Source: Rubripirellula tenax | Lineage (GTDB): Bacteria; Planctomycetota; Planctomycetia; Pirellulales; Pirellulaceae | Direction of reading: 5' to 3' | NCBI RefSeq assembly: GCF_007860125.1 | Contig: NZ_SJPW01000008.1 | Coordinates: 347,553-411,552, forward strand | DNA: 64,000 nt | In this document: piece after piece, positions 47,125 to 56,136 of the stretch | Layout of the letters: each line of letters begins with the position of its first letter | Numbering within the stretch: the stretch's first letter is position 1 | Made by a program: the position numbers and the translations under genes | Notes under the pieces: generated by a model | Seen by the model: the letters and a program-made list of their open reading frames with translations, nothing else | The model's database searches: none | What the model was told of the DNA's origin: nothing

Positions 47125-48100
47125 GCTGGCCCGCCGGTGATTGGCACGTGATTCGGTCGGCTTCTTTGCGTCCGGTCCAATCTTGCCACCATGCCATGAA
47201 CAACTTGAATTGCGATTCAACAAATCCGCGTTGGCTCGCACTCAAAGCGTCATCGCTATTGAAGTGTTTCGCGTAACGCGCGTCACCCTGCAATTCCAAA
47301 AGATACTTGTAGTACAAGACCAAGTCGGGACCTTCATCGAAGGTCGATAGCACGGTCAGCGCTTCGTCCAATTCTTTCGCCAGTCGCCTTGCTGTAGCGT
47401 CGCCGTTCGCAGCAGCGCGACAGAGTGAAACCAGGATAAGCACTTGCTCGGGAAGGCAGTTGCCAATACCAGTAATTGCACCGGAAGCACCACAGTGTAC
47501 GAATCCGTGAAAGACCTGAGTGTCGACGCCGGCCATCAGAACGACGTTGTCATCGGCGCTCGTGATCTGTTCGCTGGCATAGCTGAGTGCGGCTGCACCG
47601 CCAAATTCCTTGAATCCAACCAGGCTTGGAAACTGGTTGCGCAAACTGAAAAACAGATCGGCCTTGGTTTCGAATCCATAGTAGGGGCTGTTGTAGATCA
47701 CCGCGGGCAGATCCGGCGCGGCGGCCAAGATGCGGGAAAAATGGTTTCGCTGGGCGGCAGGCGAAGTACCACGCGACAGGACGCGCGGGATCACCATCAA
47801 ACCGTCCGCGCCGATCGATTGAGCGTGGGCGGCATGATCCGCCGCCAGGGTTGTATTCTGGGCACCGGTTCCCACGATGACGCGTAAGTCCGCATCGACC
47901 AATGCGGCGACACCCTGTTGGCGTTGTCCATCCGTCAGCAGCGGCCAATCACCCATGGATCCGCAATAGACAACCGCATGCATGCCTGCGGCGACCAACT
48001 GAGTTGCCTTCTCAACCAAGGCGTGAAAATCGGGTTGACCGTCATCGCCGCAAGGCGTCATCAGGGCTGGGATACAGCCCTTGAAAATCGAAGCGTCCAT
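47117..48100 (-). CDS. DapA/N-acetylneuraminate lyase family enzyme, probable pyrroline-4-hydroxy-2-carboxylate deaminase
   Basis: A 327-residue TIM-barrel lyase from ATG 48100 (a TTG 27 bp upstream is the alternative). It has GSMGDWPLL at about 47-55, the Schiff-base region with Lys164 in VGFKEFG, and Tyr136 in VIYNSPYYG. Within the operon it would deaminate 1-pyrroline-4-hydroxy-2-carboxylate to alpha-ketoglutarate semialdehyde. First gene of the unit; the 116-bp upstream gap should carry its promoter. The next enzyme, the semialdehyde dehydrogenase, is not in this window. Confidence 0.85.
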   Translation of the reverse strand: MDASIFKGCIPALMTPCGDDGQPDFHALVEKATQLVAAGMHAVVYCGSMGDWPLLTDGQRQQGVAALVDADLRVIVGTGAQNTTLAADHAAHAQSIGADGLMVIPRVLSRGTSPAAQRNHFSRILAAAPDLPAVIYNSPYYGFETKADLFFSLRNQFPSLVGFKEFGGAAALSYASEQITSADDNVVLMAGVDTQVFHGFVHCGASGAITGIGNCLPEQVLILVSLCRAAANGDATARRLAKELDEALTVLSTFDEGPDLVLYYKYLLELQGDARYAKHFNSDDALSASQRGFVESQFKLFMAWWQDWTGRKEADRITCQSPAGQHA

Positions 48101-48216
48101 CTCGTAGCTCGTTCGTTGAATCGACAATACGTGAAAGTTGCCGACGCAAATGTCTAACCCGAGACTCTGTTGCAGCGCCGACCGTATCGCGATCTTGACT
48201 GCAACCGACGTTCATT

Positions 48217-49536
48217 TCAATCCGCCGATGGTTGAGTCAGATGTTCGGTGCTTGAAATGACGCTACTGTCGATGCCGAACGCGTAGATCCACGACGAATT
48301 CGATGCGACGAAATCGTTGTCACAGCAGACCCAAAGGGTTCGACGTCCGTCGGGCAGCGGCTTGCCCCAACACATGCCTTCGGGTTTCTCCGGCGCCGAT
48401 TCGCCTCGGATCCCGAAACGTTCGTCAAGCAAATCCACCAGCAAGTGCTTTTCGACGGCGCGGATCGATGCTGGTAAGTTCGCATCTTTTAAGAAAGGGT
48501 GGCTCTTCACGTCCGTTGCGTTGGAAAGATCGGCAATGTAGATGCGTTTGTTCTTTGCATCGGCCCCCGGCACGCTGTCGCGTTCGAGAACCAAGAATCG
48601 CGTTTCATCGATGGCCAAAATCTCGCTCAGTCCGGTGGTTTCATCATCCAACTGGTAGATCACTTCCGATTCCACATCGCCGGCGTCATCAAGCACAAGC
48701 CAGCGGCAATTTCGGCCCAACACGCGGCCGTTTTCGATGCGTCCGTCTTGCACAAGCGGGCTTTGAACCGTGGCTACGATTCGACTTCCCATTGGGGTGA
48801 TTGCGATACCTTCGAGACCGCGGTTGGGGACGCTACCCATCGAACCGTAGACGCCACCATCCGAATGCAGACCGAAATGGTTTGGCACAACCATCTTGCC
48901 GATTAGCGAACCTGTGGGCGAAAACTTGAGGATTCGCGGACCATATTCGTCCGAAACCAGCAAGTTCCCGTCCGCCATGCAACGAATGCCTTCGGGATCG
49001 AGAGCGGTAAAATGATCGAGGTCACCGCCGTGCGTATGAGTTGCCGCAAAGTCGATCCCGTGCGATTCAAGCGAACCCAAAAAGTTCTTTCCGTCTGCAG
49101 AGCGCAGCAGACGCGTTTCGATCAACTTCATCTGTATCGTTGCCGTTGCCGGGTGAAGGGTCAGATCGGTTTCATGGAAACGGCACGGAAAATTGACCAG
49201 TCCGTCGCCTGCGCCCCGGTCCGCCAACAAGATGAAACGGTCAGACCGACGGTCGTATTCGATACCCGACAAGCCGCCAAACTGGTTCAGCGGGCTACCA
49301 TCCTCTAGTTTTCCCTCGATCGGGCACTCGTCGGTCGCGTTTCCGGCGATTTCGATGACGCCAAGAAGTTCAACGGGTGACAAAGCCGCTTCATTTGGCT
49401 TTCGAAGCGACGAAAGCCGCGGTTCGGCGGCATCTGAGCTCATCGCTGCTACGAAGAAAGAAAAGCCGAACATCGCAATCGGCGCCGTGACCGAACGAAC
49501 TACATCCATCGCAATCGCTGACCGCCACTTCATCAT
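48217..49536 (-). CDS. Secreted esterase-like/phytase-like beta-propeller protein
   Basis: A 439-residue protein with a signal peptide (hydrophobic about 12-33, ending SSDAAE). The pattern FGGLSGIEYDRRSDRFILLADRG, RCMADGNLLVSDEYGPRILKF and NRGLEGIAITPMG is that of the esterase-like-activity-of-phytase family (PF13449). These are propellers, some with phosphodiesterase or esterase activity. ATG 49536 is followed by MKWRSAIAM. Monocistronic. Substrate unknown. Confidence 0.85.
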   Translation of the reverse strand: MMKWRSAIAMDVVRSVTAPIAMFGFSFFVAAMSSDAAEPRLSSLRKPNEAALSPVELLGVIEIAGNATDECPIEGKLEDGSPLNQFGGLSGIEYDRRSDRFILLADRGAGDGLVNFPCRFHETDLTLHPATATIQMKLIETRLLRSADGKNFLGSLESHGIDFAATHTHGGDLDHFTALDPEGIRCMADGNLLVSDEYGPRILKFSPTGSLIGKMVVPNHFGLHSDGGVYGSMGSVPNRGLEGIAITPMGSRIVATVQSPLVQDGRIENGRVLGRNCRWLVLDDAGDVESEVIYQLDDETTGLSEILAIDETRFLVLERDSVPGADAKNKRIYIADLSNATDVKSHPFLKDANLPASIRAVEKHLLVDLLDERFGIRGESAPEKPEGMCWGKPLPDGRRTLWVCCDNDFVASNSSWIYAFGIDSSVISSTEHLTQPSAD

Positions 49537-49699
49537 GAATCAATCCTAGGCTCGAACGGCCTGAAACGAGGTCCAATCGGGAACTCGAGAAATCGAGTAA
49601 CCGCACGCGAGCAGATTATGGAAAGTTGTCTCCTTTTTTCTGCGATCAAACGGCGAGGAAACTGTGAAGGTTTGATGAAGAATGGTGGCGTCCGAAACG

Positions 49700-50257
49700 C
49701 TACGAATTTTCGTTTGCAGAGTTAGCCTTTGCGAGCGACATCGCGAATTGCTTCACCACCGGTCGCTGGGTCAAACGCGGGTTGATGTGGGGCCGCGCCG
49801 CGAGCAGTGTTTTCTGGGCATCGTCCGCCGACACACCTCGGTATTTCATCAGCCAGCAGATCGCCACGGTCGCGCTGCGAGCGCGGCCAGCCTTGCAGTG
49901 GATGTAAACGGTTTTGCCCGCTTGGGCATGCTGTTGAACAAATTCGACCGCCCGTTCAACATCCTCCAACCGTGGATGCGTGAAGTCGGTGGTGGGAATG
50001 TGCAATTGCTGGATGTTAAGCCGCTGGTATTCGGCCTGAGGCCCATCGTATTCTTCACAAGTGTTCACGACGGCTCGGACACCGGCGTCATACATCGCCT
50101 GGACGTCGCGGGAAAATGGGTATGCACCCACGATCACGTTCGTATCGATTGCGTCCCACCAATTTCGTCGATTCAAGTACCGAGCCAAGGTATAGTTCCA
50201 GCACAACGTCGGGTAAAAAACCGAGCGGGCATAGAGTCGACGCAGCTTAGCATTCAT
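49700..50257 (-). CDS. PTPMT1-like dual-specificity phosphatase
   Basis: A 185-residue protein from ATG 50257. The active-site P-loop is HCKAGRARS (Cys121, Arg127) and the general acid is probably Asp91 in TDFTHP. The N-terminal FYPTLCWNY and the IDTNVIVGAYPF stretch resemble mitochondrial PTPMT1, which dephosphorylates phosphatidylglycerophosphate on the way to cardiolipin. That suggests a lipid substrate rather than phosphotyrosine, but it is inference. Divergent from the TPR gene with a 162-bp gap. Confidence 0.85.
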   Translation of the reverse strand: MNAKLRRLYARSVFYPTLCWNYTLARYLNRRNWWDAIDTNVIVGAYPFSRDVQAMYDAGVRAVVNTCEEYDGPQAEYQRLNIQQLHIPTTDFTHPRLEDVERAVEFVQQHAQAGKTVYIHCKAGRARSATVAICWLMKYRGVSADDAQKTLLAARPHINPRLTQRPVVKQFAMSLAKANSANENS

Positions 50258-50419
50258 AGACGTGGCAGCGATGAGTGTTCCGAACGGGGGGCCATGAGGG
50301 GCCAAACTTGGTGCAACAGAATTCCTAGGCCGTCAGATTAACCGATTCGTCGGTGAACGCACCCGGTGCCGCGAACAGCTAAACTGGGGCAATATGGTTC
50401 TCGTTCATTTGGATGTCGA

Positions 50420-52942
50420 ATGTTAAGACTCTTGGCCGTTTCGATCCTGGCTTTTATCACGTCGGTTGGGTCGACGGCGACTGCGGCTGACTTGACCGTC
50501 GCAAACGACCTCTTTTTAGCCGGGAAGTACGACGAGGCGAAAAAGATCGCTGCTGAGCAGGTGGACGGTGGAATTTGGAATGAGCGTTGGCCACGATTGC
50601 TGATCGAATGCCAGTTGGTGATGGGTGAGTATGTGTCCGCCGTTGATACCTACGAAACGGCGATGAAACGCTATCCGACCAGCCTGACGCTGCGGATGTT
50701 GGGATTGGATGCCTATCGGTTTGCCGGAGAGTCCGACGAGGTAATTGAGGCGAAGGCACAGATTCTTCGACTGTTGGAGAGTTCACCGTCGCGATACGCC
50801 AGCCGCGACAACTTGGTTGCGGCGGGTCGCTTTTTTGCCATGCGGGGCGAAGACGCGCGAAAGATATTGGAGCATTTCTACGATCGTGTCCGTGATGCCG
50901 ACCCCGAGTTCTTGGAAGCCTATGTCGCAACGGCGGAATTGGCGATTGAGAAAGGAGACTTTAAAGTCGCCGCCGACACGTTGTTGCGTGCCGAACTGAT
51001 CGCGCCGGAAGATCCACGAATCGCATTTTTGTCGTCGCAAGCATGGCGGAACTCCGATTCCGAAAAATCGTCCGCCTATTTGGAAGAGTCGCTTTCGCAA
51101 AACCCGCGGTACATCCCCGGCCTGATCGAGCGGGCGGAGTTGGCGATCGATGCCGAACAATATGAAGTGGCTCATGGCGCGATCTCGTCGGTTTTGCTTG
51201 TCAACGTTCACGAACCCGCGGCGTGGAGTCTGCTTGCCGTGTTGGCTCACATGGAAGGCCAATACGAAATTGAATCACTGATGCGGGCCGCGGCGCTCAG
51301 TACATGGAAAGACAATCCCGCGGTGGATCATATGATCGGAAGGATGCTATCGAAAAAGTATCGCTTCGCCGAAGGAGCCGCCTACCAGCGACGTGCTATC
51401 GAGTTTGCATCCGACTTTCGGCCCGCCGTATTCCAGCTTGCTCAGGATCTGCTGCGACTCGGTCATGAGGACACGGGGTGGATCTTGGCCGACGAAGTCG
51501 CGAAGGAAGACCCCTACAACGTCGTCGCCCACAACTTGTCGACGCTGAATGAACAAGTTCGCGGTTACACGCAAATCGTTTCGAATGGGATCGAGATTCG
51601 TATGGAGCCGAGGGAGGCTGCGATCTACGGCGATTCCGTGATGAACTTGCTTCGTGAAGCCAAGCTAGTTCTTTGCGAAAAGTACAACGTTCAGTTAGAA
51701 GACAATATCGTCGTCGAGATTTTTCCCGACCAAAAAGACTTTGCCATTCGCACGTTCGGATTGCCGGGCGGTGCAGGGTACTTGGGCGTTTGTTTCGGGC
51801 GAGTGATCACCGCTAACAGCCCCGCGTCGCAGGGCGCATCGCCGTCGAATTGGCAAAGCGTGCTCTGGCACGAATTTTGTCACGTGGTGACGCTCGAAAA
51901 GACACGCAATCGAATGCCGCGTTGGTTGAGCGAGGGCATTTCCGTTTACGAAGAACGGATGCGAGACCCGTCGTGGGGCGAGTCGATTTCGCCGACCTAT
52001 CGGACAATGATGCTGGGTGATGAATTGACGCCGGTTTCCCAATTGAGCAGCGCGTTTCTGAATCCGCCGACGCCCATGCATCTGCAATTCGCATATTACG
52101 AATCGTCATTGGTGATCGAGTTTCTGATTGCAACACATGGTCTGGAGGCACTGCGGAGAACCCTCGACGACCTTTCGTCGGGACTACCGATCAACGACGC
52201 ATTGACGCGAAACGTTGGCTCGATTGAGAAGCTGGACGCAACGTTTGCCGAATATGCAAAGCAGGTCGCCCTCGATTTTGGCGGTGACGCGGACTGGAGT
52301 CGCGAGGATCAACCCGAGAAATCCGATGCTGCGGCAATGGCGAAATGGATCGAATCGAATCCGCAGAACTACTGGGCATTGATCGCCAAATCCCAGCAGC
52401 AGATCGCTGCGGAACAGTTTGAGGATGCAAAGTCGACGCTGGAAACGATACGCGACCTGGGTGCAGTAACGGGTGGCCAAGGTGGGCCCCTCGAATTGTT
52501 GGCTTCTGTCTATCGCAAGACCGGCGAGGTCGAATCCGAGAAAGCGACGCTGAAACAGATCACCGCCAAGTCCAGCGATTCGCTGGATGCCATCGAGCGA
52601 TTGATCACGATCGCGCGGGAAGAGTCGGACTGGTCGACGGTGTTGGCATATGGCGATCGCTTTCTGGCCGTCCAACCATTGATCGAGACCGGACATCTGG
52701 CGATCGTCGACGCCGCCGAACAGATTGAGGAACCGCAACGAGTTGTCGAAGCCTTGTCGGCACTCGAAAATCTTGATCCGGTGGATCCAGCGGCGTTGGA
52801 TTATCGCAAGGCGAAAGCGTTGTACAAACTTCATCGCAATTTGGAAGCGAAGCAAAGCGTGTTGAAGGCGCTCGATGAAGCACCTCGGTATCGGGACGCC
52901 CATCGGCTGTTACTGGAAATCGAAGCGGGAAAACCGAAATGA
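50420..52942 (+). CDS. Exported TPR protein with a gluzincin-type peptidase domain
   Basis: An 840-residue protein from ATG 50420 with a signal peptide (about 1-22). TPR-like helical repeats fill about residues 25-390. A peptidase-MA-like domain follows with the zinc motif H484-E-F-C-H488 and PRWLSEGISVYEE, whose Glu is the likely third ligand. TPR repeats resume to the C-terminus. Catalysis is plausible because the motif is intact. It overlaps the DUF4159 gene by ATGA, a pairing seen in planctomycete DUF58/BatA clusters. Confidence 0.85.
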   Translation: MLRLLAVSILAFITSVGSTATAADLTVANDLFLAGKYDEAKKIAAEQVDGGIWNERWPRLLIECQLVMGEYVSAVDTYETAMKRYPTSLTLRMLGLDAYRFAGESDEVIEAKAQILRLLESSPSRYASRDNLVAAGRFFAMRGEDARKILEHFYDRVRDADPEFLEAYVATAELAIEKGDFKVAADTLLRAELIAPEDPRIAFLSSQAWRNSDSEKSSAYLEESLSQNPRYIPGLIERAELAIDAEQYEVAHGAISSVLLVNVHEPAAWSLLAVLAHMEGQYEIESLMRAAALSTWKDNPAVDHMIGRMLSKKYRFAEGAAYQRRAIEFASDFRPAVFQLAQDLLRLGHEDTGWILADEVAKEDPYNVVAHNLSTLNEQVRGYTQIVSNGIEIRMEPREAAIYGDSVMNLLREAKLVLCEKYNVQLEDNIVVEIFPDQKDFAIRTFGLPGGAGYLGVCFGRVITANSPASQGASPSNWQSVLWHEFCHVVTLEKTRNRMPRWLSEGISVYEERMRDPSWGESISPTYRTMMLGDELTPVSQLSSAFLNPPTPMHLQFAYYESSLVIEFLIATHGLEALRRTLDDLSSGLPINDALTRNVGSIEKLDATFAEYAKQVALDFGGDADWSREDQPEKSDAAAMAKWIESNPQNYWALIAKSQQQIAAEQFEDAKSTLETIRDLGAVTGGQGGPLELLASVYRKTGEVESEKATLKQITAKSSDSLDAIERLITIAREESDWSTVLAYGDRFLAVQPLIETGHLAIVDAAEQIEEPQRVVEALSALENLDPVDPAALDYRKAKALYKLHRNLEAKQSVLKALDEAPRYRDAHRLLLEIEAGKPK

Positions 52943-53793
52943 AATTGAACCGTTCATCCGTTGCTATCGCACTCTCGTTCGCCGTGATCGGTATCGGAAG
53001 CGTTGTGCTTGCCCAACGGGGCCGATGGAGACGCGATGATAGTATCGAAACCGATCGTCGCGGTGTGCCGACTTGGGAAGTCGATTCCAAGTTTCCAGCG
53101 GACATGTTCACGTTCGCGCGGGTCCGTTACGAATCCTATGGCGGTTACGGACGCGGCGGTGGCGGATGGCGAACCGACTATCCCGACAGCGACTTAAACT
53201 TTTCGCTGCGGTTGCAACAATTGACTTCTATGAAGGTCAATCCCGACCCAGTCGTGGTCGAGTTGACGGACGAGAAGTTGTTTGACTATCCGTTCTTGTA
53301 CCTGATCGAACCCGGTGCGTTGGTGTTCGACCAGGCAGAGGTCGAAGCGCTGCGACGGTATTGCTATAACGGCGGATTCTTGATGGTCGACGATTTCTGG
53401 GGCGACGCGCAATACGAAAACCTAGCGCGCGAACTGAAGCGAGTATTCCCTGATCGCGATCCAGCGGAAGTGCCGTTGTCGCACGAGATCTTTCATTGCG
53501 TCTACGACATGAAAGAAAAGCCGCAGGTTCCCGCCATCGGCCAAGCTTACCGGATGGCAAACGGACAGATCGGAACTTGGGAGCAGTCGTGGGACGGCAG
53601 TGACACGCGCACGCCTCACTACCGGGCTATCACCGACGACGAAGATCGCATCATGGTTTTCATCTGCCACAACACGGATCTGGGCGACGGATGGGAACGC
53701 GAAGGCGAAGACCAATGGTACTTCGACGAGTTCTCGGTCAAGAAGGCCTATCCGATGGGCATCAACATTGTGACGTACGCGATGACCCATTAA
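52939..53793 (+). CDS. DUF4159 exported protein
   Basis: A 284-residue protein with a signal peptide (about 1-25, ending VVLA). Recognisable DUF4159 features are FTFARVRYES, SDLNFSLRLQQLT, YPFLYLIEPG and GGFLMVDDFWG; a fold related to glutamine amidotransferase-like domains is inferred. A Gly-rich loop GGYGRGGGGW lies near residue 72. DUF4159 genes often flank moxR/DUF58/BatA genes; here only the TPR-peptidase gene is linked. The TAA lies in the A-run of the following terminator. Confidence 0.88.
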   Translation: MKLNRSSVAIALSFAVIGIGSVVLAQRGRWRRDDSIETDRRGVPTWEVDSKFPADMFTFARVRYESYGGYGRGGGGWRTDYPDSDLNFSLRLQQLTSMKVNPDPVVVELTDEKLFDYPFLYLIEPGALVFDQAEVEALRRYCYNGGFLMVDDFWGDAQYENLARELKRVFPDRDPAEVPLSHEIFHCVYDMKEKPQVPAIGQAYRMANGQIGTWEQSWDGSDTRTPHYRAITDDEDRIMVFICHNTDLGDGWEREGEDQWYFDEFSVKKAYPMGINIVTYAMTH

Positions 53794-53795
53794 AA

Positions 53796-53821
53796 AAAGC
53801 CAGCCTGGATAGGCTGGCTTT
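53796..53821. terminator. Bidirectional intrinsic terminator between convergent genes
   Basis: A perfect 11-bp stem AAAGCCAGCCT/AGGCTGGCTTT with a GGAT loop. Read on the minus strand it is followed by a run of seven T, so it mainly terminates the Gly/Met-rich gene; on the plus strand only three T follow, serving DUF4159 more weakly. Confidence 0.9.
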
Positions 53822-53840
53822 CGTGATTTTCCAATCTGTC

Positions 53841-53869
53841 GGGTAACTGGGTTTTGAAAACAGTTACCC
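53841..53869. repeat. Second hairpin in the convergent intergenic gap
   Basis: GGGTAACTG and CAGTTACCC form a perfect 9-bp stem with an 11-nt loop, 15 bp downstream of the Gly/Met-rich gene stop (minus sense). No T-run follows, so it may protect the mRNA end or help the terminator beyond it. Confidence 0.6.
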
Positions 53870-53884
53870 AGACACGCGTCCAGA

Positions 53885-54748
53885 TTAGCTCTCGTCGGTT
53901 GAAACCGGAACGTAATCCGATTCGGTGTATTCCGATTCCGTTGAGCGTTCTCTTGCGATTCGCGCGACTTCGGCGACGACGGCTTGTGCTGTTCGCAATT
54001 CGATAGGCGAGAACCAGCGGACGTTGCCGGTGTACTTGCTTTCAATGCGGTTCTTCGCGGCCAATTCGCCCCAGGTCATGTTGTCCATCATGTGCCAAGC
54101 AGCAGCTTGTGCAGTGTTTTGCGTCAGTTGCCCACGTCCGAGCGATTCACAAAGGACTCGAACGTTGGGGTCGCTGGTGAATTCTTCGATGGGAACCATC
54201 TTGTAGGCCATCCGTGGATTCGGGTCTTGCTTGCCATGTTCCAGGCAAACGGTTTGCACAGCAACTTTCATCATGCGTTCGGGCGCGACTCGCATGAATC
54301 CGCCACCACCACCGCCCATGCCGCCGCCACCCATGCCACCGCCGCCCATGCCACCGCCGCCGCCGCCCATGCCGCCACCGCCAGCTTGTCCACCGCCACC
54401 GCCGCCACCCATGCCGCCGCCGCCCATGCCGCCACCACCCATGCCGCCGCCGCCCATGCCCATGCCTTGGGCAAGGATTGGGACGCTAGCGAAAGCTTCG
54501 GGTAATTTCAGATCGAGCGGTTTGTCGGTCAGGTTACGAATCAGCACATTCGCCTTGGTCGCGTCTTGCGGGATGATTTTCACATCGACTTGCCCGGCTT
54601 CCATCGCGGCAAACAATTCAGCGGTAACTGCAGCGGGATCGTCTTTGACCTTGTCGGCACTGGCCGTCACGGAAGTGAAAAGCGAGACCGCAAGGGCGGC
54701 CAACGCGAGGGCCGACGCTTGACGAACCGGATGGGAGAGAGTGGTCAC
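53885..54748 (-). CDS. Exported glycine/methionine-rich repeat protein
   Basis: A 287-residue protein. GTG 54748 is chosen because AAGGAA lies 7 nt upstream and a signal peptide follows (about 1-30). After about 90 residues comes a low-complexity block of about 56 residues made of MGGGG-type units with one QA interruption. The C-terminal half (about 152-287) is globular-looking with one Cys in each of VQTVCLEHGK and NVRVLCESLG, and ends acidic. No known family recognised. Such blocks suggest a flexible, possibly metal- or surface-interacting linker. Confidence 0.75.
   Translation of the reverse strand: MTTLSHPVRQASALALAALAVSLFTSVTASADKVKDDPAAVTAELFAAMEAGQVDVKIIPQDATKANVLIRNLTDKPLDLKLPEAFASVPILAQGMGMGGGGMGGGGMGGGGMGGGGGGGQAGGGGMGGGGGGMGGGGMGGGGMGGGGGGFMRVAPERMMKVAVQTVCLEHGKQDPNPRMAYKMVPIEEFTSDPNVRVLCESLGRGQLTQNTAQAAAWHMMDNMTWGELAAKNRIESKYTGNVRWFSPIELRTAQAVVAEVARIARERSTESEYTESDYVPVSTDES
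54300..54468 (-). repeat. MGGGG-encoding repeat tract
   Basis: A coding tandem array of units that translate as GMGGGG/MGGGG on the minus strand, with ATG-to-ATG spacing of 15 or 21 nt. It is entirely in frame with its gene, so copy-number change would alter linker length without a frameshift. Confidence 0.85.
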
Positions 54749-54788
54749 GAACACGTTCCTTTGAGTTAATTTTGTCTGGTCAGCCACG

Positions 54789-54810
54789 ATCGAAAATGCA
54801 TCGAAAATGC
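54789..54810. promoter_or_regulatory. 11-bp tandem direct repeat upstream of the Gly/Met-rich gene
   Basis: ATCGAAAATGC occurs twice head to tail, about one helical turn apart, 41-62 bp upstream of GTG 54748. The position and spacing suit an activator site; no regulator is known. Confidence 0.35.
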
Positions 54811-54991
54811 GGAGGGTGGGTGACGCAATCAGACCGCCATCATAATCGCGCCGCTTGGCTGTACCAAGCAGAATCAGCGATCCACGACGATTCCATTTAC
54901 CTAATTTCCTGTCCAACTTGCCAAATCGATACCCACGGACCAATCCGAATGCTAGGTCAAACAGGATAATCCATAGGAAAACGAACGATCC

Positions 54992-55915
54992 TCAGAGATC
55001 TAATCCCCAAACGGCCCCTTCGTCCGTCGATTCGAAGCAAATTTTTCCGAGTTGCTGGGACAGCGTCTTCTTCTCACTATCGACGGTCGTTTGGACGGTT
55101 CGGATGTTTCGCGATTCCAAAGACTGCAGAGCCGCCGCGATCAAATAGCTTTCCGCCGATGATAATTCCCCGCGATTATGGGCATCGCCGAGGTCCAAAA
55201 TGGCTGTTGATGGACTCAACACTTCGGCTTCGGGGTCGCTAAACCAGAAATCGACGACCGCCAACACGGTGGAAGATCGGTCGATCAGCTGGTACCGTTC
55301 GATGTCAATGTGCGACAGTCCCGATGACCGGCGCCGATCGGGGGGGAGCAACCGGCAGGACTCGATTTTTGCGGAACGGCGAAGTTGCAAAGCCTCGCGG
55401 CTGACCGGCGGGCGATAAAACATCGTCCCCACTTCCATCCGATGTACCGCGAAACGTTCGACGAAGCCCGCTTCCCGGAGTGTCGCGACGAAGCGTTCAT
55501 CCTTTACCGACACGCCGATCCCGTGCCCAAGCGGCTCCAGCCCGGCGTATCCAAACCAGTCATCGCGGACGATCCCGGCGCCGATTTTGGTGAACCCATG
55601 GGCGCGGATCCGAATCAACATTTCGGTCAGGAGGTCGCGGGCAATATCGATACCCAAGTTGGGAAGCGAGCAGACGGCCATGATCGTGGCAGCACCGTCG
55701 TCGGCCGAAGCGGCAAAGTGACTCCAGCCCACGACCTCGCCGCCCTGTTCAGCGACCAGCAAACCGCCGGGATCAAAAAAAGTGCGAGCCACGGTGGCTT
55801 GTTCCAAGCGGGGCAGGTTCACTTGGGGCGGGGTGCCAATCGCCGACCAATGAGCCATCCAAACGTTTGTCAGCGAGGGAAGGTCGCCGTTTCGGAACGA
55901 ACGGATGATCGGCAC
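54992..55915 (-). CDS. Tandem GNAT-fold N-acetyltransferase
   Basis: A 307-residue protein. GTG 55915 is chosen because GGGGAG sits 7 nt upstream and the GNAT strand PIIRSFRNGDLPSLTNVW starts there; an ATG 33 bp upstream would place that Shine-Dalgarno inside the gene. The first GNAT unit has GLLVAEQGGEVVGWSHF and the helix with RDLLTEMLIRIRAHG; the second half (about 145-307) shows a decayed repeat, AVVDFWF and LIAAALQSLESRNIRTVQTTV. Acetyl acceptor unknown. Monocistronic. Confidence 0.75.
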   Translation of the reverse strand: MPIIRSFRNGDLPSLTNVWMAHWSAIGTPPQVNLPRLEQATVARTFFDPGGLLVAEQGGEVVGWSHFAASADDGAATIMAVCSLPNLGIDIARDLLTEMLIRIRAHGFTKIGAGIVRDDWFGYAGLEPLGHGIGVSVKDERFVATLREAGFVERFAVHRMEVGTMFYRPPVSREALQLRRSAKIESCRLLPPDRRRSSGLSHIDIERYQLIDRSSTVLAVVDFWFSDPEAEVLSPSTAILDLGDAHNRGELSSAESYLIAAALQSLESRNIRTVQTTVDSEKKTLSQQLGKICFESTDEGAVWGLDL

Positions 55916-56098
55916 GCTCGAGCTCCCCGGATTTGGAAAGAAGAACAACGTTGAATAAAAGAGAACTTATTGTTCGTAAATTTTTGTGTCCATCCAACCT
56001 ATCAAAATGGCGTCAATGATGGGCGAGGCACCGTGCGATTGGCACGGGCTTGGCCCAGATGGGTGTCGCCAGCGGCGAAAAAACTCCGAGCAAAAAAA

Positions 56099-56136
56099 AA
56101 ACGGTGAGGCAGCCTCGAAAGGTTGTCTCACCGTTT
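56099..56136 (-). terminator. Strong minus-strand intrinsic terminator
   Basis: A 17-bp stem (AAACGGTGAGGCAGCCT with AGGTTGTCTCACCGTTT, including two G-T pairs) and a CGAA loop. On the minus strand the stem runs into about eleven T. It lies 290 nt beyond the lipase stop codon. The plus-strand side has only a weak TTTAATT. Confidence 0.85.

Noticed and set aside
54300-54468. Regularly spaced repeats that at first resemble a CRISPR or VNTR
   Set aside because: Units are 15-21 bp, contiguous, in frame and coding; no spacers and no cas genes.
54231-54722. A polyproline protein on the plus strand
   Set aside because: It is the complement of the MGGGG repeat; the minus-strand gene has a signal peptide, a Shine-Dalgarno sequence and a globular domain.
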